From an uncultured Bacteroidales bacterium (GTDB taxonomy: Bacteria; Bacteroidota; Bacteroidia; Bacteroidales; UBA932), in NCBI GenBank assembly GCA_946545765.1, contig CAMNNS010000012.1:1-19268 (forward strand): DNA of 19,268 nt, read 5' to 3'. How positions within the stretch are numbered: the stretch's first letter is position 1; every line of letters begins with the position of its first letter. Of this stretch, positions 1 to 6,732 are shown in pieces. The notes beneath the pieces are model-generated. The model searched no databases. It saw only the letters and a list, made by a program, of their open reading frames with translations, and was not told where the DNA came from. The position numbers were made by a program, and so were the translations under genes.

Positions 1-511
1 CTATTAACCTTGCTTTGTTATGTTGCCCCCTTGATAAGAAAATCTCTTTTGCCTCTGAAGTTGGAATTTTACTCTTAATAATCAAAAGATCTTTCTTTAC
101 CAACTCTTTCATTTTATCTTTTATCTTCTTAATATCAATATCATCTAATGATAATATTTGGCCAATATTCTCTTTGTCTCTAAGCTCCCCATATTGCCCA
201 TTTGGTAGATTATATTTTAAAAAGAGTGTATGATTTGGATATAGCTCAGCGATAGCTCTTTGTGTTAATAAACTTAAACTCCTATGATAGCATCTTCTCC
301 CATCTATATCGTCGTAAGTTAAAAACCTAACCTCAGATGCTAAATATATTTTATAACTCAACTCTTTAAGTTCATGGTTTACATAGGCGGCAAGCACTTT
401 CATACCGCTTTGATCATATTTGAGCTTATTTAACAAATCTAAAAGTGTTGTTCCTGCCTCTACGGCAATATTTTCCATTGTGTTTTTACATAATACTCTA
501 ATCTTTTCCAT
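1..511 (-). CDS. Nucleoside (uridine-like) kinase, N-terminal TGS/ThrRS-like part only, cut by window edge
   Basis: The minus strand is open from an ATG at 509-511 to base 1 (170 codons, no stop). It begins MEKIRVLCKN and contains VEAGTTLLDLL, like the TGS fold at the start of threonyl-tRNA synthetases, then a stretch with RSLSLLTQRAIAELYP that resembles the second additional domain of ThrRS. This order is familiar from a Bacteroidota family in which TGS and ThrRS-like domains precede a uridine kinase/phosphoribulokinase-type P-loop kinase. That kinase half would lie beyond the left edge, so the catalytic motifs cannot be checked here. The start lies 22 bases after the uvrA stop on the same strand, so it is probably the last visible gene of the pcm-uvrA operon. 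The family assignment is recognised from the N-terminus alone; the kinase activity is inferred. Confidence 0.8.
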   Translation of the reverse strand, partial: MEKIRVLCKNTMENIAVEAGTTLLDLLNKLKYDQSGMKVLAAYVNHELKELSYKIYLASEVRFLTYDDIDGRRCYHRSLSLLTQRAIAELYPNHTLFLKYNLPNGQYGELRDKENIGQILSLDDIDIKKIKDKMKELVKKDLLIIKSKIPTSEAKEIFLSRGQHNKARLI

Positions 512-533
512 TTTAATATCTATGTTAATGGTT

Positions 534-3380
534 TTACTTTTTCATATAATTTTTTAGATACTCTCCTGTATATGACTTTTTATTTTTTGCAATAGTTTCT
601 GGGGTTCCTTGTGCAATAATCTCTCCTCCGTTTTTCCCCCCTTCTGGTCCCATATCTATTAGCCAATCTACAGATTTTAGAATATCTAAATTGTGTTCAA
701 TAATAACGATTGTATTCCCTTTATCTACAAGTTTTTGTAATACCCCAAGCAAAACTTTTATATCTTGAAAATGTAACCCTGTTGTTGGTTCGTCTAAGAT
801 AAAAAGGGAGTTACCTGTATCTTTTTTTGAGAGTTCTGTAGCAAGTTTTACCCTCTGGCTCTCTCCGCCCGATAAAGTTGTTGATTGTTGCCCGAGCTTA
901 ATATACCCTAATCCCACATCCTCTAAAGCTTTTAGTTTTGGGAGTATAGTTGGTATCCCCTCAAAAAATTTGGTAGCTTCTGAGATTGTCATCTCTAAGA
1001 CATCGTTTATACTCTTTCCTTTATATTTTACCTCTAATGTCTCTTTATTGTATCTTTTCCCATTACACTCTTTGCAAGTAACATAAACACTTGGCAAATA
1101 GTTCATTTCTATTGTTTGTACCCCTGCTCCTTTGCACACTTCACATCTCCCTCCCGATACATTAAATGAGAATCTACCCTGTTTAAATCCCCTAATTTGT
1201 GCATCGGGAGTCTTTTCAAAAAGTTTCCTGATTTCTGCAAATAAATTTGTGTAAGTTGCGGGATTACTACGAGGTGTACGCCCAATAGGTGTTTGATCTA
1301 CAACAATAACTTTATCTATATTCTCCAATCCCTCAACAGATTTATATGGGAGAGGTTTTGCTATAGATCTATAAAAATGATAACTTAAAATAGGTCTAAG
1401 AGTTTCATTGATTAAAGAAGATTTACCACTTCCGCTAACTCCACTAATTCCAACAAAACAACCTAATGGTATCTCTAAATTAACCCCTTTAAGATTATTG
1501 CCAGTAGCCCCTTTTAATTTAATTTTAAGTCCGTTCCCCTCTCTTCTGGTTTTGGGTGTAGGTATTTCAAGAATCCCTTTTATATATTGAGCAGTATAAC
1601 TATTTAACTCTTGCACTTGCTTGATACTCATCTTTTTTATCTCCTCTGGCTTACCATTAAATAGTAATTCACCTCCCCTTTTGCCCGCTTCTGGCCCAAG
1701 GTCTATCAACCAATCTGCACTCTCCATTGTCTCTAAATCGTGTTCAACTACAAGTACAGAGTTCCCCTCATCTCTCAGCTGTTTGAGAGATTTAATTAGT
1801 TTAATATTATCTCTTTGATGTAATCCAATACTTGGTTCATCTAAAATATAAAGGACATTGACAAGTTTACTACCTATTTGAGTAGCTAATCTTATCCTTT
1901 GATTTTCACCACCACTAAGAGATGATGTAGCTCTATCTAAAGAGAGATAATTTAACCCAACAGATTGCAAAAAACCTACTCTATCTTTTAACTCTTTTAG
2001 TATATCTCTTGCTATTGTTTGTTGTTTTTTATCTAAATGTTTATTGAGTTCACTAAACCAGTTGGCAAGTGTATCTATATCCATTTGAGCAACTTCTGCT
2101 ATATTCAGCCCTGCTATTTTAAAACAAAGAGCTTCTTTTTTTATCCTTTTACCATGGCACTCAGGACATATAACCTCTTCTATATATCTCTCTTTAATAT
2201 TTCCCTTTACCTCAGCGATACCCTTCTTTTCTAATGGGATGGTCTCGTCTTCATCTTTTTGCATCTTATCTAAAACGCCAGGGAAAGAGGCAAGTAGAGT
2301 GCCATTAGATAAGTTTACCCTAAATAATTCTTCTGTCCCATAGATAATAGAATCTAAAATTTCTATAGGTAAATTTTTAATAGGGGTATTAAGAGAGAAA
2401 TTGTGTTTCTTTGCCATACTCTCCAATATCCTAAAGGTATCGGTATCTTTATATTTTCCTAAAGGGATTATACCCCCTGCGAATATACTTTTTGTCTTGT
2501 CGGGAATGATTCTACTAAGGTCTATTTGTGAAACATAACCTAAACCTTTACATTTTGGACACGCCCCTTGAGGAGAGTTAAAAGAGAAGGTAAAAGGGGC
2601 GGGTTCGGGGATAGATTCCCCTGTGGTTGGGTCTATTAGATGTTGAGAGAAAAACTTTATACTCTGGTCATCTAAATTAAAAATAGCAATACTCCCTTTT
2701 CCCCTTGACAAAGCATTTCTTACAGAGTCGGCTATCCTTTTTTTATCCTCTTCTTTAGGTATAATTTTATCAATAACTAACTCTATAAAATGTATTTTGT
2801 ATCTGTCTAAAGGTTTGCAATCTGCAAGTTCGTATATCTTGCCATCTATTCTAATTTGATTGTATCCCCTTTTTAATAAGCTGTCAAATAACTCTTTATA
2901 ATGTCCTTTTCTTCCAATTACAAGAGGTGCGAGTAATAATACTCTTTTGTTGTTATACTCTTTTACAATGAGTTCTGAAACTTGTTCTGGAGTATATTTA
3001 ATCATTCTTTCTCCAGTTGTTGGAGAGAAAGCATAAGAGGCTCTTGCGTAAAGCAATCTAAGGAAATCGTAGATTTCGGTAATTGTGCCAACTGTACTTC
3101 TTGGGTTGTTTCCGGTTGTTTTCTGCTCTATCGCGATAATGGGGCTAAGCCCAGTAATACTTTCTACTGCAGGTCTTTCCATTATCCCGATAAATTGTCG
3201 TGCATAGGTGCTCAAAGTCTCCATATATCTTCTTTGCCCCTCTGCATAAATAGTATCAAAAGCCAGAGAAGATTTTCCACTCCCCGATAACCCTGTTACT
3301 ACCACAAATTTATCCCGTGGAATTTTTAAGCTAACATTTTTAAGATTATGTTCATTTGCTTTTATAATCTCTAAATCCAT
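534..3380 (-). CDS. uvrA: Excinuclease ABC subunit A (UvrA)
   Basis: UvrA is the damage-sensing ATPase of nucleotide excision repair; as a dimer it loads UvrB at bulky DNA lesions. The 948 residues match the usual length. There are two ABC modules: Walker A at 30-37 (GLSGSGKS) and 646-654, signature LSGGE at 488-492 and 836-840, and Walker B/D-loop ILDEP at 512-516 and 861-865. The C-terminal zinc module is intact, with CxxC pairs at 746/749 and 769/772. The N-terminal zinc module is not: only C274/C277 remains where four cysteines are expected, and the first pair is replaced by a HLIDPTTGE stretch near 247-255. A further CxxC at 405/408 is present. The ATG overlaps the end of the upstream hydrolase gene by 10 bases, which implies coupled translation in the pcm-mbl-uvrA unit. 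No LexA-type box is evident. Confidence 0.97.
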   Translation of the reverse strand: MDLEIIKANEHNLKNVSLKIPRDKFVVVTGLSGSGKSSLAFDTIYAEGQRRYMETLSTYARQFIGIMERPAVESITGLSPIIAIEQKTTGNNPRSTVGTITEIYDFLRLLYARASYAFSPTTGERMIKYTPEQVSELIVKEYNNKRVLLLAPLVIGRKGHYKELFDSLLKRGYNQIRIDGKIYELADCKPLDRYKIHFIELVIDKIIPKEEDKKRIADSVRNALSRGKGSIAIFNLDDQSIKFFSQHLIDPTTGESIPEPAPFTFSFNSPQGACPKCKGLGYVSQIDLSRIIPDKTKSIFAGGIIPLGKYKDTDTFRILESMAKKHNFSLNTPIKNLPIEILDSIIYGTEELFRVNLSNGTLLASFPGVLDKMQKDEDETIPLEKKGIAEVKGNIKERYIEEVICPECHGKRIKKEALCFKIAGLNIAEVAQMDIDTLANWFSELNKHLDKKQQTIARDILKELKDRVGFLQSVGLNYLSLDRATSSLSGGENQRIRLATQIGSKLVNVLYILDEPSIGLHQRDNIKLIKSLKQLRDEGNSVLVVEHDLETMESADWLIDLGPEAGKRGGELLFNGKPEEIKKMSIKQVQELNSYTAQYIKGILEIPTPKTRREGNGLKIKLKGATGNNLKGVNLEIPLGCFVGISGVSGSGKSSLINETLRPILSYHFYRSIAKPLPYKSVEGLENIDKVIVVDQTPIGRTPRSNPATYTNLFAEIRKLFEKTPDAQIRGFKQGRFSFNVSGGRCEVCKGAGVQTIEMNYLPSVYVTCKECNGKRYNKETLEVKYKGKSINDVLEMTISEATKFFEGIPTILPKLKALEDVGLGYIKLGQQSTTLSGGESQRVKLATELSKKDTGNSLFILDEPTTGLHFQDIKVLLGVLQKLVDKGNTIVIIEHNLDILKSVDWLIDMGPEGGKNGGEIIAQGTPETIAKNKKSYTGEYLKNYMKK

Positions 3381-4027
3381 ATCTTAGGGTTTAAGTAAGG
3401 ATTATTTGCAAGTTCCTCTGCCATAGTGGAATTAGTACCATGCCCAGCATAAATATCGGTATCGGGAGCAAGTTTTTTTGGTATAATATTTATCAAAGAA
3501 TTATACATACTTGAGTTGTCCCCTTCGGGTAAATCTGTTCTACCACAATTGCCTGCAAACATAGTGTCTCCAGTTAAACAAAACTTGTCCTCTTTTGAGT
3601 AGAAACAAACACTACCCCAAGTATGCCCCGGTGTATTGATAACTTCCAATTTTGAATTCCCAAAATCGACAAAATCTCCATCGTTAATATCTATAGTATT
3701 TGTAGGAGGTTCGTCTATATTATAACCAAACATTTGGCAGGTTTGTTTGGCGTGGGATAACATCATTTTATCTTTTGGGTGTATATATATCGGGATTTGA
3801 TATTTATTACAAATAAAAGCACAACCCATAACATGGTCAAAATGACCGTGAGTTAAAAGCAGTTTAACCGGTGTAAGATTATTCTCAGTAATAAATTTTA
3901 TAATTCTATTCTCCTCACTTTTACTACTTATCCCCGGATCAACAATAACACACTCTTTTGTTTGGTCCCATAAAATATAGCAACATTCTCTAAGTTCGTT
4001 TAAATAAAATTGTTTAATACTAATCAT
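3371..4027 (-). CDS. Metallo-beta-lactamase fold hydrolase, glyoxalase II-like
   Basis: This is a 218-residue single-domain MBL-fold protein of the short glyoxalase II/YcbL type, expected to be a cytosolic di-metal thioester hydrolase. The metal ligands are all visible: the THGHFDH motif at 59-65, H135 in TPGHTWGS, D154 in LTGDT and H196 in YAGHGT. There is no signal peptide. It lacks the C-terminal helical domain of classical human-type glyoxalase II, so S-lactoylglutathione may not be its true substrate; Bacteroidota mostly lack glutathione, and another thioester or sulfur compound is possible. It lies between pcm (31 bases upstream) and uvrA (10-base overlap downstream). A TAnnTTTG box at 4054-4061 could give it a promoter of its own. 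The family is certain; the substrate is not. Confidence 0.9.
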   Translation of the reverse strand: MISIKQFYLNELRECCYILWDQTKECVIVDPGISSKSEENRIIKFITENNLTPVKLLLTHGHFDHVMGCAFICNKYQIPIYIHPKDKMMLSHAKQTCQMFGYNIDEPPTNTIDINDGDFVDFGNSKLEVINTPGHTWGSVCFYSKEDKFCLTGDTMFAGNCGRTDLPEGDNSSMYNSLINIIPKKLAPDTDIYAGHGTNSTMAEELANNPYLNPKIWI

Positions 4028-4053
4028 ATAAACTAAGTATTTATCACTTTATA

Positions 4054-4061
4054 CAAAATTA
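4054..4061 (-). promoter_or_regulatory. Possible -7 box for the hydrolase-uvrA segment
   Basis: On the minus strand this reads TAATTTTG, an exact match to the Bacteroidota -7 consensus TAnnTTTG. It overlaps the pcm stop codon and lies about 27 bases before the hydrolase ATG. I see no convincing TTTG -33 element, so it may be a chance match in AT-rich DNA or an internal promoter. Confidence 0.3.
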
Positions 4062-4805
4062 CAAAATTTTACCTTTTAGCATCGGGACAAAATCAACAAT
4101 TCCAAAACTCTCTCTTTCGTAGTTATCTTTAGATACCCTTGTTATGCTTAAAAGAGTTTGTTTCTTCTCTTTACTATTATTTCTCTCTTCAATATCTACA
4201 GGTATTACCATTTTCCCCCCAATCTTTAATTGCCTAAGGAGTGGAGTTGGTATGTTTGGAGCCCCACATGTAACAATAATTTTATCAAATGGTGCCTCTT
4301 GCTCAAACCCTTCAAATCCATCGCCCCAAATTAAAGTAATATTATTGTTTATCCTCGCGATATGTTCCTCATCTGAATAAGGGTTATTTAGCTCAGAGGA
4401 GAGTTCTTCTTCTAAATAGTAACCAGCATTTTTTAAATTTTCTTGTGCCACTTTAAAAAGAGACTCATGCCTCTCTATTGAGAAAACTTTTCCCCCTAAA
4501 TAAAACAGTATGGCGGTTTGGTATCCACAACCTGTGCCTATTTCCAAAATCTTATCTCCGCTTCTAAGTTCTAAAAGTTGTGTCTGAAGGGCAACGGTAG
4601 AGGGTTGAGAAATAGTCTGATTTGCCCCAATCGCTACAGGGGTATTATTGTATGCAAATTCTTCTAATCCCTTTTCTACAAAAAGATGCCGTGGGACATT
4701 TTTTATTGCTAATAATATGTTTTTGTTAAAGCTCCCATAATTAGCGAGCTCCTCTGCAAGCAATCTTCTTCTCCCTTTATATAGTGGGGTATCGTTATTA
4801 TCCAT
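4059..4805 (-). CDS. pcm: Protein-L-isoaspartate O-methyltransferase
   Basis: This enzyme methylates L-isoaspartyl residues in aged proteins using S-adenosylmethionine, which starts their return to normal aspartyl linkages; it acts in the cytosol. Family landmarks are VPRHLFV at 37-43, the substrate loop NQTISQP at 62-68, and the SAM-binding motif I LEIGTGCGYQTA at 87-98. GDGFEGF at 161-167 and PFDKIIVT at 172-179 are the later methyltransferase strands. At 248 residues it is longer than the usual 205-220; the excess is an acidic insert at roughly 130-154 between the nucleotide-binding strands. The ATG at 4805 gives the normal family N-terminus. It appears to be the first gene of the minus operon and is divergent from the deoxynucleoside kinase, with 79 bases between them. 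Confidence 0.95.
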   Translation of the reverse strand: MDNNDTPLYKGRRRLLAEELANYGSFNKNILLAIKNVPRHLFVEKGLEEFAYNNTPVAIGANQTISQPSTVALQTQLLELRSGDKILEIGTGCGYQTAILFYLGGKVFSIERHESLFKVAQENLKNAGYYLEEELSSELNNPYSDEEHIARINNNITLIWGDGFEGFEQEAPFDKIIVTCGAPNIPTPLLRQLKIGGKMVIPVDIEERNNSKEKKQTLLSITRVSKDNYERESFGIVDFVPMLKGKIL

Positions 4806-4824
4806 CTGTTAATATTATCTTCTA

Positions 4825-4832
4825 CAAAAATA
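4825..4832 (-). promoter_or_regulatory. Possible -7 promoter box for pcm operon
   Basis: The minus strand reads TATTTTTG, matching TAnnTTTG exactly, about 20 bases before the pcm start. A minus-strand TTG at 4845-4847 is closer than the usual 19-21 base spacing, so the -33 element is not secured. Confidence 0.4.
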
Positions 4833-4854
4833 GATAAAGTCTATCAATTTTTAT

Positions 4855-4862
4855 TACATTTG
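4855..4862 (+). promoter_or_regulatory. Possible -7 promoter box for deoxynucleoside kinase
   Basis: TACATTTG is an exact TAnnTTTG match 22 bases before the kinase ATG, pointing away from the pcm box. No clear -33 TTTG is seen at the expected distance. Confidence 0.4.
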
Positions 4863-4884
4863 CTAACAACTTAAACAGATTATT

Positions 4885-5502
4885 ATGCATATAGGTATAT
4901 CAGGAAACATCGGTAGTGGTAAAACTACTCTAACAAGATTATTAGCAAAGAGTTGTGGCTGGACTCCAAGATACGAATCGGTAGATGATAATCCATACTT
5001 GGCAGATTTTTATAACGATATGAGCAGGTGGTCTTTTAATCTTCAAATATATTTCCTGAATAAAAGATTTCAAGAGGTTGTGAATATTAGAAAAGCTAAA
5101 GAAGATGTAGTGCAAGATAGAACCATATATGAAGATTCTTGTATTTTTGCCCCTAATCTTCACAGAATGGGCTTAATGTCCACAAGAGATTATGAAAATT
5201 ATAAAAGTTTGTTCTCTTTAATGGTCTCTCTTGTTCAAGCTCCCGATTTGATGATATATCTACAATCTTCTATAGAACATCTTGTATCAAATATACAAAA
5301 GAGAGGTAGAGAATACGAGGAGGGGATAAGGTTAGATTATCTAAAGGGATTAAATGAACTTTACGATGAATGGGCTACCAACTATAAAGATGGTAAAATA
5401 TTAACAATCAATGTAGATAAGTTAGATTTTGAGAATAATCCTCAAGATTTGAGTTTTGTAATAGATGCTATAAATGGAGAACTTGGTGGTCTTTTTAAAT
5501 AG
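4885..5502 (+). CDS. Deoxynucleoside kinase (dNK/dCK/dGK family)
   Basis: This is a 205-residue cytosolic salvage enzyme that transfers phosphate from ATP to a deoxynucleoside. The P-loop GNIGSGKTT is at 7-15, a glutamate at 31 (YESVDDNPYL) fits the catalytic base position, DRTIYED at 78-84 is the conserved DRS/ERS-type motif, and KRGREYEEG at 139-147 is the lid with its arginines. The length agrees with bacterial dAK/dGK-type kinases. Which deoxynucleoside it prefers cannot be read from the sequence. It is a single-gene unit read divergently from pcm, and its 3' end overlaps the stop end of the envC-like gene on the other strand by 8 bases, so any transcription terminator must lie inside that gene. 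Confidence 0.93.
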   Translation: MHIGISGNIGSGKTTLTRLLAKSCGWTPRYESVDDNPYLADFYNDMSRWSFNLQIYFLNKRFQEVVNIRKAKEDVVQDRTIYEDSCIFAPNLHRMGLMSTRDYENYKSLFSLMVSLVQAPDLMIYLQSSIEHLVSNIQKRGREYEEGIRLDYLKGLNELYDEWATNYKDGKILTINVDKLDFENNPQDLSFVIDAINGELGGLFK

Positions 5503-6727
5503 ACTTTAACCACCATTCTGGATTTTGTTTTTGTGTCCCTCTCCAAATTTCAAAATGTAATTCAGAGGAACTATCCAAAGTCCCTATAACATCGCCTGTT
5601 TTTACACTTTGCCCTGCTTTAACTTTTACATCTCCAATCTTACAATAGAATGTAAAATATTCTCCATGTGCAACAAGAATACAATTGCTATACCCCGGGA
5701 TAAACAAAATCTGTTTTACAATACCATCAAATACAGCGGTTACATTACATCCTTCTGGAGCAGAGATATTTATTCCATTATTATGAGGGAGTTTTACCCC
5801 TTTTATGGTTGGATGAGAATTTACCCCAAAATGTTCTATTATTACCCCCTTTTTAACAGGCCATGGGAGTTTCCCTTTATTTGTAGAGAATTGGCTTGAT
5901 AGTTTAGTTATCTCTGGAGTAGGTATATATTCATCTTTAGTGGCAGTTTTATTCTTTTTATCTCCCCCTTTTTTATCGGCAGCGATTGCAGCTCTAATCA
6001 TCTTTTCTATCTCTTTATTTAATCTTGCAGCTTGCTGTTGCTTCTTTTTCAGCTCTTTGGCAAACTGATTTTGCTTTTTCTGTAAAGATGCCACATATTT
6101 TTGAGAATCGTTCTCCTCTTTTTTTAGTTTTTCCCACTCGTGAGTTTTTTCTTTTTGACTCTTTATATTATCATTCTTTAGTTCTGTAAGTTCTTCTTTC
6201 TCTTTCTCTATTTTTTCCTTATGCTCCTTTATTTTTATCGCCTGCTCGTTTATCCTATTTGTAAAGTTTTTAATGTAACCCAATCGTCTATAACCTTGCT
6301 CAACATTTTTACTTGATAAAATATGCATATACCATAATTTAGAATCGCGATTAGCGTATGCTTTATAAATCAACTGTTTATATCTTTGAGTAAGAGTGTC
6401 AAGGTGGCTCTGCATCTCTATTAACTCTGCCGCTTTATCCTCTATTTGTTTATCTTGTTCCTGAATATTGGCTTCGAGTTTTTTAATTATGCTCTGCCTT
6501 GTTTGTACTTTTTTTCTAATTAACCTCAATTGATTTAGGCTATTTGTTCTCTCTTTTTTTGTCTTTTGTAACTGACTGTCTATAAATTTTATATCGTCTT
6601 GCAACTTAGATACTTCTGCTTTTTTATTCTCTATATTTTTATTCTGCCCAACCATATCTGCAGGGGATAATAGAAATACTGCTACCTGCACTACAAAAAA
6701 AAGTTTTATGTATCTGAAAATTTGCAT
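5495..6727 (-). CDS. envC: EnvC-like murein hydrolase activator with degenerate LytM domain
   Basis: This 410-residue secreted protein has a signal peptide (about 1-28), long coiled coil at about 29-118 and 155-250, a Lys-rich linker, and a C-terminal M23/LytM domain at about 290-410. The segment YRRLGYIKNF (146-155) is typical of EnvC. In active M23 enzymes the zinc ligands come from HxxxD and HxH. Here the first motif reads HNNGIN at 315-320 (Asp replaced by Asn) and the second ELH at 389-391 (first His lost), so the domain should not cut peptidoglycan. That fits EnvC, which activates amidases under FtsEX control during septal wall splitting. The gene follows the TPR gene by 5 bases in one minus-strand unit. 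No FtsEX or amidase gene is in the window. Confidence 0.9.
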   Translation of the reverse strand: MQIFRYIKLFFVVQVAVFLLSPADMVGQNKNIENKKAEVSKLQDDIKFIDSQLQKTKKERTNSLNQLRLIRKKVQTRQSIIKKLEANIQEQDKQIEDKAAELIEMQSHLDTLTQRYKQLIYKAYANRDSKLWYMHILSSKNVEQGYRRLGYIKNFTNRINEQAIKIKEHKEKIEKEKEELTELKNDNIKSQKEKTHEWEKLKKEENDSQKYVASLQKKQNQFAKELKKKQQQAARLNKEIEKMIRAAIAADKKGGDKKNKTATKDEYIPTPEITKLSSQFSTNKGKLPWPVKKGVIIEHFGVNSHPTIKGVKLPHNNGINISAPEGCNVTAVFDGIVKQILFIPGYSNCILVAHGEYFTFYCKIGDVKVKAGQSVKTGDVIGTLDSSSELHFEIWRGTQKQNPEWWLKSI

Positions 6728-6732
6728 AGTCT

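Noticed and set aside
1..511. Calling the edge fragment threonyl-tRNA synthetase
   Set aside because: The TGS-like start resembles ThrRS, but the spacing and wording match the Bacteroidota nucleoside kinase N-terminus better; the decisive part is outside the window.
2982..3290. Open frame of about 100 codons on the plus strand inside uvrA
   Set aside because: It is antisense to the most conserved part of uvrA, and its composition (Cys/Ser/Phe-rich) is that of a shadow frame with no recognisable motif.
5498..5845. Calling the M23 domain an active DD-endopeptidase
   Set aside because: Key Asp and His ligands are missing (HNNGIN, ELH), so an activator role fits better.
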